Below, one piece after another: positions 27,409 to 36,107 of a DNA stretch of 64,000 nucleotides. The stretch is from Metabacillus litoralis. Its GTDB lineage: Bacteria > Bacillota > Bacilli > Bacillales > Bacillaceae. Position 1 is the first letter of the stretch. Each line of letters starts with the position of its first letter. The notes beneath the pieces were generated by a model that saw only the letters and a program-made list of their open reading frames with translations, was not told the DNA's origin and searched no databases. The stretch covers positions 124,001 through 188,000 of the forward strand of contig NZ_VOQF01000007.1 of the NCBI RefSeq assembly GCF_007994985.1, given 5' to 3'. The translations under genes were made by a program, and so were the position numbers.

Positions 27409-28617
27409 TCACATTTGAACATGGTTAAAAATGTCAAACATTGGAACGATTATCGCGATCACAATTGTTCCGACAATACCAGCAAGTAAAACAATCATTA
27501 GTGGCTCAATTAGTGATTTGAGACGATCTGTACTGTTTTCTACTTCTTCTTCGTAAAAATCGGCTACTTTTCCGAGCATTTCATCTAGAGATCCCGTTTC
27601 CTCACCAATCGCAATCATTTGAGTGACCAATGGTGGAAATGCCCAGTGTTTTTTCATTGGCTCTGTTAAAGAACGACCATTTTCAAGAGACGTTCTAGAG
27701 CTTGCAATGACCTTGGCAATCACTTCGTTTTCAACGATTTTTTCAACAATCATCAATGATTGAAGAATCGGTACTGAGCTTGAAAACAGTGAGCTTAGTG
27801 TTCTTGTCATTCTAGCAAGAACAGCTTTTTGGATCATGCTCCCGAAAATCGGCATTCTTAGTGCTGCAACATCTAGATAGTATTTTGTTTGTTTATTTTT
27901 CCTGAGAGCAAAAAAAGTCACAAAAACTGCAACAAAGAAAGCAATCACAATATACCAGTATTCCTGCATGAAAATACTAGAATTTAAGACAAATAGCGTA
28001 ATTGCTGGTAGTTGTGCTCCAAAGCCTTCGAACATAGATACAAATGTTGGTACAACAGATACTAAAAGAAAAATCACAACAACTATTGCTACAATTGCAA
28101 CAGCCATAGGATACGCTAATGCAGATTGTATTTTTTGTTTTGTTCGATTTTGTTTTTCATATTGAATGGCTAGTCTTTCAAGTGTTTCTTCCATGCTTCC
28201 GCTTGCTTCACCAGCTTTGATCATGTTCACAAACATTGATGAAAAGATTTTTTTATGCTTAGCAGCTGTAGCAGATAATGATTGTCCAGATTTTAGGTCA
28301 TCTTCCATTTGCTCTAAAGCATTACGAAGTGCTTTACTACTTGTTTGTTGAGAGAGGATATTTGTTGCATCAACTATTGTGACACCCGCTCGAAGTAATG
28401 TAGCAAACTGTCTTAAGTAAATAACAAATTCTTGAAGCTTGACAGGATTTCCAATCGAAATATCCTTTGTTAGAAGTGTTTCGGGAATTTCTTCAATACT
28501 TGTAATCCGAATTCCAAGTTCGCTTAGCTTTAATACGGCTTCCCGCTTAGAGCTTGCTGTTACTCTTCCTGATTTTTTCCCTGAACGCTCACGGCCTTCA
28601 TATTTGAACTTTGGCAT
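27409..28617 (-). CDS. pilC: Type IV pilus inner-membrane platform protein PilC
   Basis: 402 aa GspF/PilC family. Two homologous cytoplasmic domains (about 65-190 and 265-390), each followed by hydrophobic segments. Family motifs FLRQFATLLRAGVTIVDAT and MIAIGEETGSLDEML are visible. ATG overlaps the pilT stop by one base. Together with PilB and PilT it forms the motor-platform unit. Confidence 0.96.
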   Translation of the reverse strand: MPKFKYEGRERSGKKSGRVTASSKREAVLKLSELGIRITSIEEIPETLLTKDISIGNPVKLQEFVIYLRQFATLLRAGVTIVDATNILSQQTSSKALRNALEQMEDDLKSGQSLSATAAKHKKIFSSMFVNMIKAGEASGSMEETLERLAIQYEKQNRTKQKIQSALAYPMAVAIVAIVVVIFLLVSVVPTFVSMFEGFGAQLPAITLFVLNSSIFMQEYWYIVIAFFVAVFVTFFALRKNKQTKYYLDVAALRMPIFGSMIQKAVLARMTRTLSSLFSSSVPILQSLMIVEKIVENEVIAKVIASSRTSLENGRSLTEPMKKHWAFPPLVTQMIAIGEETGSLDEMLGKVADFYEEEVENSTDRLKSLIEPLMIVLLAGIVGTIVIAIIVPMFDIFNHVQM

Positions 28618-29660
28618 TATTCTGATGTCCTTTGCTTATACGGTAATGCTGATTCAGCAGAAATAATTCCGTTTTTCACATATTCTGTTAAACTACTTTC
28701 AAACGACTGCATCCCTTGAGCTCGACTTGTTTGAATAACACTAGGAATTTGATATGTCTTTTCGTTTCGGATGAGACTTGAAACAGCTGAATTGTTTAAG
28801 AGTATTTCAATCACTGCTCGGCGACCTTTTTTATCAACTGTTGGAAAAAGTCTTTGAGAAATAACACTTACTAAAACAGATGCAAGCTGTAAACGAATTT
28901 GTGGCTGCTGATTTGCTGGGAATACATCAATCATTCGATCAATTGTTGAAGCAGCTGAAGATGTGTGCAATGTTCCTAAAACAAGATGCCCTGTTTCTGC
29001 CGCAGTTATGGCCGTATGAATAGTTTCTAAATCTCGCATCTCACCAACTAATATAACATCAGGATCTTGACGCAGTGCAGATTTCAAGCCTGAAGCAAAG
29101 CTCATTGTATCAAAGCCCACCTCACGCTGATCAACAACACATTGCTGATGTTTATGCAAATATTCAATAGGATCTTCCAACGTAATAATATGACGCTTCA
29201 TTGAACGATTCATAAAGTTAATCATGGATGCAAGTGTTGTTGATTTACCACTACCAGTAGGACCTGTGACTAATACAAGTCCATGTGGCTTTTCCACGAT
29301 ATTCTTTAGTATAGCTGGCAAATGCAATTCATCTAAAGAAGGGATATTTCTTGGAACAATTCGAATGGCAAGCGAAATACATGAACGTTGGCGGAATGCA
29401 TTTACCCTAAATCGCGAAATACCAGGAATACCATATGAAAAGTCAAGATCTCCTTTTTCTTCAAGCAACGGCCATTTTGCTTGAGAGATCATTGCTTTGG
29501 CCATTCCTTCCGTATCAGCAGGCATCAAAAAATCTTCACCAATTTTAACTAAGTCACCATTGACTCTCATTATAGGAGGTACACCTACAGATAAATGAAT
29601 ATCTGATGCATTCTTTTCAAATGCGAGCTTTAAAATGGCATCAATTTTGTTCTTCATCAT
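28617..29660 (-). CDS. pilT: Type IV pilus retraction ATPase PilT
   Basis: Hexameric motor that depolymerises pili, allowing twitching and DNA uptake. 347 aa. N-terminal PAS-like domain with DIHLSVGVPP. Walker A GPTGSGKSTTLA, Asp box ITLEDPIEYLH, Walker B DPDVILVGEMRDLETI, His box LGTLHTSSA. C-terminal LIRNEKTYQIPS corresponds to the PilT AIRNLIRE retraction signature. The second ATG (29657) has better spacing from AGGTGA. Presence of PilT separates this locus from simple competence pseudopilus operons. Confidence 0.96.
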   Translation of the reverse strand: MMKNKIDAILKLAFEKNASDIHLSVGVPPIMRVNGDLVKIGEDFLMPADTEGMAKAMISQAKWPLLEEKGDLDFSYGIPGISRFRVNAFRQRSCISLAIRIVPRNIPSLDELHLPAILKNIVEKPHGLVLVTGPTGSGKSTTLASMINFMNRSMKRHIITLEDPIEYLHKHQQCVVDQREVGFDTMSFASGLKSALRQDPDVILVGEMRDLETIHTAITAAETGHLVLGTLHTSSAASTIDRMIDVFPANQQPQIRLQLASVLVSVISQRLFPTVDKKGRRAVIEILLNNSAVSSLIRNEKTYQIPSVIQTSRAQGMQSFESSLTEYVKNGIISAESALPYKQRTSE

Positions 29661-29665
29661 ATCAC

Positions 29666-31327
29666 CTACTCTGCGACTGCTACCCGCAAGATTTCTTCCG
29701 TTGTTGTTAATCCTTGCTTTACTTTTAATAATCCATCATCAATTAAAAAGATTGTTTTATTTTTAATCGCTAATTCTCTTAGCTTACTAAAAGATTCGTT
29801 ATTCATGATCACACGCTTCATTTCATCATTTAACTCTAGTAGCTCATGAATGGCAATACGACCTTTATAGCCTGTCATATTACACGTACCACAGCCTTTG
29901 CCGCGAACTACTTTATCAATCGATAATCCTCGTTTAGCAAATATTTCAATCTCTCTTTTTGTTGGAGCTTGCTCTGTGGCACAATCTCGACATACTTTTC
30001 GTACAAGACGTTGAGCAACAACACCTGTTAAAGAGGAAGCAACTAAAAACGGCTCAACACCCATATCAATTAGACGTGTAATGGTTCCTAGAGAATCATT
30101 TGTATGAAGTGTACTTAATACTAAATGACCTGTTAATGATGCTCGAACAGACGTATCAGCCGTTTCACGATCACGAATTTCCCCGACCATGATAATATTA
30201 GGATCTTGACGCAAAATAGAGCGCAATCCTTTTGCAAATGTCATTCCAACATTTGCATTCACCTGAATTTGATTGATTCCTTCAAGCTGATATTCAACAG
30301 GATCTTCTATCGTAATGATATTAACTTCCTCAGAATTCAAGTGATTTAATGCTGCATATAAAGTAGAGGATTTACCAGAACCTGTTGGACCCGTAATCAA
30401 GACAATACCTGTTGGATTTTCAATCAACTTCACAAAACGTTTAAAGTTCAAGCTATTAAAGCCTAATTTATTTAAGTCATTTAGCGTGCTTCCAAGATCT
30501 AAAATACGCATAACAATTTTTTCACCATATACAGTCGGTAATGTTGAAACACGTAGATCAATTGGATGAAATTCAATATGCATTTTAATTCGTCCATCCT
30601 GTGGAACACGATGTTCTGTAATATCTAAGTTTGCCATTATTTTTAATCTGGCAATAAGAACACTTTGCATATGCTTTGGAAAAGTTCGTTCATTTTTTAA
30701 TACACCATCAACACGATAGCGAATTAACACTTTCGTTTCTTGGGGATCTATATGAATATCACTGGCTTTTTGTTGTACTGCATTTTGTAATATTTGATTA
30801 ACAAGACGCACAACTGGTGAATCTTCACTAGTAATCTTCTCTTCTTGAACATCATCTTGAACGTTTAATTCACTCATGATGTCTGACATGCTGTCATCGA
30901 TTTCATAGTATTTATTGATCGCTCTTAAAATATCATCTTTAGAAGCAATCGCTGTTTCGATTTGAAAGCCTGTTAAAAGTCTAAGATCATCAATCGCATA
31001 GAAATCCATTGGATCTGCCATTGCAACAAATAACTTGTCACCTTCAATTTTAATCGGAATCAATAAATTACGTTTGACCATTTCCTTTGGCACAAGTTTA
31101 ACAAGCTTCTGATCAAATGGAAAACGGTAAAGACTCACATGAGGAATGCCTAGCTGAAATTCTAGCACTTCAATTAGCTGCTGCTCTGTTATATATCCTC
31201 TTTCAAGAAGAGCGTCACCTAGTTTTTGACCTTTAGGTTTCTCTACTAATGCAACTTGCAATTGTTCCTCAGAAATCAGTCCTGATTCTACTAATAAATC
31301 GCCTAATCTTTTTCTAGTATCGTTCAT
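29666..31327 (-). CDS. pilB: Type IV pilus extension ATPase PilB with MshEN domain
   Basis: Motor for pilus polymerisation. 553 aa. N-terminal tandem MshEN-type repeats: RLGDLLVESGLISEEQLQVAL then LGDALLERGYITEQQLIEVL; these match the c-di-GMP-binding pattern (RLGxxLxxxGxxxxxxLxxxL), although the final Gln of the first repeat is Lys. Core: Walker A GPTGSGKSSTLYA, Walker B DPNIIMVGEIRDRETAD, and a zinc motif CRDC...CGTC. ATG with AAGGGA; five bases before pilT. Confidence 0.95.
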   Translation of the reverse strand: MNDTRKRLGDLLVESGLISEEQLQVALVEKPKGQKLGDALLERGYITEQQLIEVLEFQLGIPHVSLYRFPFDQKLVKLVPKEMVKRNLLIPIKIEGDKLFVAMADPMDFYAIDDLRLLTGFQIETAIASKDDILRAINKYYEIDDSMSDIMSELNVQDDVQEEKITSEDSPVVRLVNQILQNAVQQKASDIHIDPQETKVLIRYRVDGVLKNERTFPKHMQSVLIARLKIMANLDITEHRVPQDGRIKMHIEFHPIDLRVSTLPTVYGEKIVMRILDLGSTLNDLNKLGFNSLNFKRFVKLIENPTGIVLITGPTGSGKSSTLYAALNHLNSEEVNIITIEDPVEYQLEGINQIQVNANVGMTFAKGLRSILRQDPNIIMVGEIRDRETADTSVRASLTGHLVLSTLHTNDSLGTITRLIDMGVEPFLVASSLTGVVAQRLVRKVCRDCATEQAPTKREIEIFAKRGLSIDKVVRGKGCGTCNMTGYKGRIAIHELLELNDEMKRVIMNNESFSKLRELAIKNKTIFLIDDGLLKVKQGLTTTEEILRVAVAE

Positions 31328-31351
31328 TAAAGATCCCTTCTTTAGCAGATA

Positions 31352-32695
31352 TTATTTTTCAATCACTTTACTAGGGTTTTCCCAAATTACTGTATCTTGA
31401 TTCGTATTATGATCTGCATCACTTTCTTGAGATTTTGAATCAGCTTGCTCTTCATTCTGATTAGAACCGGTCGTAACTTCTTCATTTTCATCCTGATTTA
31501 GTGCTTCACCATTAATTGAATCACTGTTTATGATATCTTCTTGATTTTCCGTTTTTAATAAGTTATTAATTAAACCAGTTTCAATGATCTTATAAGTTGG
31601 TGGATAAAAGTCTTCTGAAATTTGTTCTGTTTCAATTAAACCACCATCTAAATCAAAAACATTTCTTGTTACAATGATATAAAGTCCTTCTTTTCCTTCT
31701 TCAACAACATTTTCCTCATTTTCATCTAGTAAGCTAGTATATCGGATAATTCGTTTAGGCGGATACGAGGTTTGCTCTGATAACTTCAATTCATATTTAT
31801 ATAAAAATGGTGCTCCATTTACTGTTACATGAAGAACAGAATTTGTTAGTTGAAAATCGATTGTATAATCATTTTTATTTGGATTAAACCATTTTAAATC
31901 TAATTTACTTGGTATGACAGATGCTTCATAACCTAATTCTATTTTCTCTGAAAGCTCTAAGCTTGTATGTCTTTCAACAACTTCAAAGTTTGTTAGTAAA
32001 ATAGTTTTATAAAGAGCTGAAGCTACTATATTTAATCCAACTTCTGAAGGCTTTGTTATATCCTTTGTTAACTCTAATAAAGATACTTGTGATTGAGCAG
32101 GTACAGAGATACTTCCAATTGAATCAATTAACGGTTGAATTTGGTCAATTTCTGATGGTACTGAAACAAAATTTTCTGTAGCAATTGAATTTAAATCACC
32201 TTTTACATAAGCTTGAATGGAATAAAACTGTTGTTCAGCTGCTAATCCACTTATAGCATTTAAGAAAACTGACTGAAGCTGAGTATGATCAATCGTTGTA
32301 TAACGGTCTCCTAATTCACTTCTTAAATCAGCTTCATATACTTCTTGATTAATAGAAACAACAAGTGGGTTATTTTTGCCATTAACTACAGCGTCGAGAG
32401 TACTCGGAATATCTATGACAAAGAAGTCTTGATCAATCACCATATTTTGTTCATTTATTGATATTTGCAAGTATTCACTAGCAAACCATTCTGTAATTTC
32501 ATCATTTAGTTCTTGCGCTGCCTGATCATTTGATAAATTTTCTATTGTTACAGAAGCAATCTGTGTTCCGGGTTCAAAGGTACCTTTGTTTGCAATTAAA
32601 TCAAATGCCTTTACACCTATGTGTGAAAAGCTAATTAAATAAATCACTGAAAGAAGTAGGACAACAAAAAGCTTCACACCTTTGTTTACATTCAC
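31352..32695 (-). CDS. VanW-domain surface protein in the pilus operon
   Basis: 447 aa. N-terminal signal or anchor (about 7-30), then an extracytoplasmic region. Residues about 210-300 resemble the VanW family: GLNIVASALYKTILLTNFEV, VERHTSLELS and DLKWFNPNKNDYTIDFQL. The C-terminal 60 residues are Glu/Asn/Gln-rich. The Cys usual in the GxCQVSTTLY motif of VanW is absent. VanW function is not established; cell-wall association is likely. GTG start with GGAG. 24 bases before pilB, so co-transcribed. A role in passing or anchoring pili through thick peptidoglycan is inference. Confidence 0.75.
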   Translation of the reverse strand: MNVNKGVKLFVVLLLSVIYLISFSHIGVKAFDLIANKGTFEPGTQIASVTIENLSNDQAAQELNDEITEWFASEYLQISINEQNMVIDQDFFVIDIPSTLDAVVNGKNNPLVVSINQEVYEADLRSELGDRYTTIDHTQLQSVFLNAISGLAAEQQFYSIQAYVKGDLNSIATENFVSVPSEIDQIQPLIDSIGSISVPAQSQVSLLELTKDITKPSEVGLNIVASALYKTILLTNFEVVERHTSLELSEKIELGYEASVIPSKLDLKWFNPNKNDYTIDFQLTNSVLHVTVNGAPFLYKYELKLSEQTSYPPKRIIRYTSLLDENEENVVEEGKEGLYIIVTRNVFDLDGGLIETEQISEDFYPPTYKIIETGLINNLLKTENQEDIINSDSINGEALNQDENEEVTTGSNQNEEQADSKSQESDADHNTNQDTVIWENPSKVIEK

Positions 32696-32710
32696 AACTC
32701 ATTGCTCCTT

Positions 32711-33490
32711 CTACATTTCTGTATTCATCGAAAGCTCTACAAATGTACTAGGTCCTTCATTTTGTGCTTTTTGAATATCCTCTTTTGTTAAAACAGTATC
32801 TTTTGCAATTAATACAGTACTGTCTGAAGCTAATATATCCTTAATCACAACTTTACCTTCTAATAATTTAATTTGCTTTTCTTTAATAACTTCAATTTGT
32901 TGATTGTTCAAGTCTTCAAACTTATCTTCTTCTTGAGGTATTAAATCCTCAATTAATTCTTCCGCTACTGGTTCATCACTTTCTGGCTGTTTTACTAGCT
33001 CATGCTCTGAATGTAATAAATTTTCAGCTGTTTCTTCATTAACAACTAAAATATCTTTTCCAAATGTTAAAACATTTTCCGACTTAATAAATACATGTTG
33101 ATCATTTACAAGTAATTGAAGTCCAATAATTACACCATTATCTTCATCAAGAAAATATTCCTTTGCTTCACCAAGCAACTGACCTTTACGAGTAATAACT
33201 CGGGTATCTGTAATTTTAATACGCTTGTTCACTAGCTGATTAGCTATCGGAATTTCGTTCAAATCAATAATCACATTATCTGAATCAATTGTTACAGCAA
33301 ATTCACCAATACCGATGACTTTACTAAAAGGAATTGCTTTTACGCTCACTTGCCAATCTTCGTGCTCAACTGTTAAGAAATCGACCGTACCCTTTTCAGG
33401 ATTAACAACAAGAGACTTCACATTTCCAAGCTCTAAACCATCTGATATGCTTATAATTGGTAACCCAACAACTTCAGTACTTTTTTTCAT
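32711..33490 (-). CDS. PRC-barrel domain protein in the pilus operon
   Basis: 259 aa, no signal peptide. Two PRC-barrel-like repeats: about 8-75 (GLPIISISDGLELGNVKSLV..TVDFLTVE) and about 85-155 (ITRKGQLLGEAKEYFLDEDNGVIIGLQL), followed by an acidic linker and a C-terminal segment (about 215-259). YrrD-like in B. subtilis terms. PRC barrels occur in photosynthetic reaction-centre H subunits and RimM; function here is unknown. ATG 33490 is chosen over GTG 33499 for spacing from AGGTG. It lies 15 bases before the VanW gene. Confidence 0.75.
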   Translation of the reverse strand: MKKSTEVVGLPIISISDGLELGNVKSLVVNPEKGTVDFLTVEHEDWQVSVKAIPFSKVIGIGEFAVTIDSDNVIIDLNEIPIANQLVNKRIKITDTRVITRKGQLLGEAKEYFLDEDNGVIIGLQLLVNDQHVFIKSENVLTFGKDILVVNEETAENLLHSEHELVKQPESDEPVAEELIEDLIPQEEDKFEDLNNQQIEVIKEKQIKLLEGKVVIKDILASDSTVLIAKDTVLTKEDIQKAQNEGPSTFVELSMNTEM

Positions 33491-33535
33491 AAACTTCACA
33501 CACCTATTCTTTATATTTTCACGTTAATTAGTTGG

Positions 33536-34816
33536 TTATTTAATCCATGTTAACTGTTCAACTAATAGTGGGTATTTCTCTAATTTCCGACTTATCTCAG
33601 AGAGAAACAAATCATATTCTCCATCTACTAAACACTCTTGATAATGTATAAGTAGTTCTTTAGAAAATAAAAAACACTCTTTTGGAGATTTAGCATCTTC
33701 AATTGCCTTTTTTAAGACTTCTTCATACTCTTCACTTGAAAGAGACTTTTTATAAACCGAGAATTGGTCTAGCAGCATGTCCAATATATCATTTTGAAGA
33801 AAATCACTATCTCTTGTATTCTCTTGAATTTCTTCAACTTCTGCAGAATGATCTGTTATTTGATTGAAATGAATGTCATCAATTTCAATTAAAGCAGCTT
33901 CATCTGTGTTTTCTTCAATTTTTCTTTCTTCATTTTCAACAACCTTATAATCAGGTAATTGTTGACTTACTTCTTCAGATTTCGTGTTGTTATCCTCCAT
34001 AGAAGTATGTAATGGAGAGTCTTCATTTTGTTTCTCTGAATATTCATTTATCAAAGTTTCAAAAAGATCATCTCTTGAAGAAGTTTCTGTTATACCGAAT
34101 TCATCTACTGATTCATAAACAGATGAATGATCTTCTTTATGCTCAACTTGATCTCGACCTTCAAACAACTCTAATAGAAGATCATCAGAATTTAGTTCTT
34201 TTTCTTCTTCTTGTTCTTCCGAAGATTCGATTGTCGCAGCAGTTTCTTTTATTATCTCATTGTCTTCTGAACTAGACGTTTCACGACTTTGAAGATCTTC
34301 TCTAGAATCTAATGAATCAAAGAAATCTTCAAAGAAATTCTCCTCTTGTACCTGAGACTCACTGTTCTGGGCTTGAATTGTATTTTCCAATTCAGCTTCC
34401 TCTTTGAGAACTTCTTCATTTATTTCTTCATATATATTTTCATTTGTTGTATCAGCAGCTTTATCTATATCGTTTACTTTCTGTACATTTTCACTATTCA
34501 CAACTAGTTCAATTGTACTATCAAAAGCTTTTTCATCTTCCCAAACCAATTCTTCTGTATCATCATCCAGAAATTCGGTTTCAAAGAGAGCTTCTTTATC
34601 TCTTAGTAAATAAGCAATTGCAGCCAACAAAATAAGTATGGCTAATGCTGATTGCCAAGTAGGAATAACTTGAAGCGTAAAAGTAAACATCGCTGAACAT
34701 AACAAAGCAACACCTGATAAAATAAGCTTCCCTTTCTTATTTAACCCAATTGGAACAAGTAGTAAGATTGGAACTAATATCAGAAAACCTACTAAAGTAA
34801 ACAAATATAAGTGCAA
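33536..34816 (-). CDS. Acidic membrane protein, first gene of the pilus operon
   Basis: 426 aa, not recognised. Two or three N-terminal hydrophobic segments (about 3-22, 31-50, 53-68). A very acidic, Glu/Ser/Asp-rich low-complexity region runs to about residue 325, and a helical C-terminal domain of about 85 residues follows (LDMLLDQFSVYKKSLSSEEY... ending QLTWIK). The start is TTG 34816 with GGGGTGA four bases upstream. 36 bases before the PRC-barrel gene, divergent from the minor pilins. Topology suggests a membrane-tethered cytoplasmic scaffold, which is inference. Confidence 0.75.
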   Translation of the reverse strand: MHLYLFTLVGFLILVPILLLVPIGLNKKGKLILSGVALLCSAMFTFTLQVIPTWQSALAILILLAAIAYLLRDKEALFETEFLDDDTEELVWEDEKAFDSTIELVVNSENVQKVNDIDKAADTTNENIYEEINEEVLKEEAELENTIQAQNSESQVQEENFFEDFFDSLDSREDLQSRETSSSEDNEIIKETAATIESSEEQEEEKELNSDDLLLELFEGRDQVEHKEDHSSVYESVDEFGITETSSRDDLFETLINEYSEKQNEDSPLHTSMEDNNTKSEEVSQQLPDYKVVENEERKIEENTDEAALIEIDDIHFNQITDHSAEVEEIQENTRDSDFLQNDILDMLLDQFSVYKKSLSSEEYEEVLKKAIEDAKSPKECFLFSKELLIHYQECLVDGEYDLFLSEISRKLEKYPLLVEQLTWIK

Positions 34817-34892
34817 GAACTCACCCCACTTAATAATTAAGTAATTTTTCCTATTCCTCTAACATTTATCCTATAAAAGATCTAAAAAAAGA

Positions 34893-34921
34893 CAAATATC
34901 GACCATAACTTATTGTATAAT
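34893..34921 (+). promoter_or_regulatory. Candidate promoter of the minor pilin operon
   Basis: TATAAT at 34916-34921 directly preceded by TTG; the -35 region 17 bases upstream (CAAATA) is weak. About 30 bases before the first minor pilin start. Confidence 0.5.
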
Positions 34922-34952
34922 AAACTTGACCTATTTGAAAGAAGGGATTGGA

Positions 34953-35474
34953 ATGAAATTCAAATTGGCAAAACTTTTCACCCATAACAAAGGATTCACT
35001 TTAATCGAAGTTATGTTATCTATCGTTATTTTTAGTATTTTAACACTAGGTATGCTTACTCTTTTTTCACAAGCAATGACTTATACACAAAAAAGTGAGA
35101 ATGATACAATTGGTGTGTATGCTGCTAGAAACATGCTTAACTTTATTGAGCAAAGAGATTTCCAAGAAATGAAAACAAATTATGTAGATTCTTTAACAGA
35201 AGAAGGAGCAGCTTCTACATTTGTTTTAAAAAGCAATATATGCCGTCAATGGTATCCAGAAAATGATCCAGCTACTTTAAAAAAACGAGAGTTATGTGAA
35301 TCTACATTTGAACCTTATATTAATAACCGACAATTTGATATTGATGTAGAGCTACAGAAGCATAATGATTCTGCACTGCGCGATTCATTAATTCCAACTA
35401 AAGTAACAGTTAAATGGGAAGATGATAACGAATCTATACTAGAGGGGTTTATAACGAATGAAAAGCTTCGTTAA
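34953..35474 (+). CDS. Minor prepilin, PilV-like
   Basis: 173 aa. Class III signal: basic leader then NKGFTLIEVMLSIVIFSILT, cleavage after Gly with Glu at +5. Globular head contains two Cys about 18 residues apart (SNICRQW, RELCEST). ATG 34953 has AAGGGA upstream; the longest ORF starts nine codons earlier. First of three plus-strand prepilin genes, divergent from the pil operon; its end overlaps the next gene by 17 bases. Confidence 0.87.
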   Translation: MKFKLAKLFTHNKGFTLIEVMLSIVIFSILTLGMLTLFSQAMTYTQKSENDTIGVYAARNMLNFIEQRDFQEMKTNYVDSLTEEGAASTFVLKSNICRQWYPENDPATLKKRELCESTFEPYINNRQFDIDVELQKHNDSALRDSLIPTKVTVKWEDDNESILEGFITNEKLR

Positions 35475-36093
35475 AAAATTTCACAATGAAAATGGAATCA
35501 CACTAATTGAAGTCATGGCTACAATTGTTATTTCATCAATTATTTTAGTTGTTGTCTATAATGTGTTTATGATGGGAATTAAAACCTATGAAAAAGTTGG
35601 TATTGAAATGCAATTACGAGATGAAGCAGATCATATTGTTTCATCCATTCTACAAACTCTCTATGAAACACCGATTGATTCTGTAGAAGATTGTGGCAAT
35701 AACTGTTTGAAAATAAGCCAAGATCAATCTTTTGTTGTAGATCAAGATTTCCCTTCTTTAATTAGAGAGGAAACAGCTGATAAAAGCCTAAAAGAGGAAC
35801 ATAAAGTAACTTTATCTGCAAACTCAGTTGAATTGTTATCAACAGTTGGTGAAGCTGATCCTATTGCTAGAAACCTATTAACTAATGATTATTCATTAAT
35901 TTTCGAACAGAATTCAGAAGGTGAAGAAATTGCTTCGAGAATAAATTTATTGCAATGTATAAATGAAGATGGAGAACCAGGCTGTGAAAGAGGACTAATT
36001 GAAGTTGTTTTAGAGCTTCAGCATAATAACTTTACAGAAGATCAAGTAATATCAGTTAAACCTATTAAGCTTGAAAGTAAGTTTGGGTTTTAA
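35458..36093 (+). CDS. Minor prepilin, PilW-like
   Basis: 211 aa. Leader MKSFVKKFHNENG, then ITLIEVMATIVISSIILVVV with Glu at +5. Head has two Cys pairs: VEDCGNNC and LLQCINEDGEPGC. The PilW/ComGF-like helix continues YNVFMMGIKTYEKV. ATG inside the end of the preceding gene; AGAGGGG upstream. Likely part of a tip-priming complex (inference from family behaviour). Confidence 0.85.
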   Translation: MKSFVKKFHNENGITLIEVMATIVISSIILVVVYNVFMMGIKTYEKVGIEMQLRDEADHIVSSILQTLYETPIDSVEDCGNNCLKISQDQSFVVDQDFPSLIREETADKSLKEEHKVTLSANSVELLSTVGEADPIARNLLTNDYSLIFEQNSEGEEIASRINLLQCINEDGEPGCERGLIEVVLELQHNNFTEDQVISVKPIKLESKFGF

Positions 36094-36107
36094 GTGAGGT
36101 GCAAAAC

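Noticed and set aside
34817-34952. c-di-GMP (GEMM) riboswitch upstream of the pilin genes, as in clostridial pili
   Set aside because: The 136-base divergent region is AT-rich and lacks the conserved GEMM core and helices.
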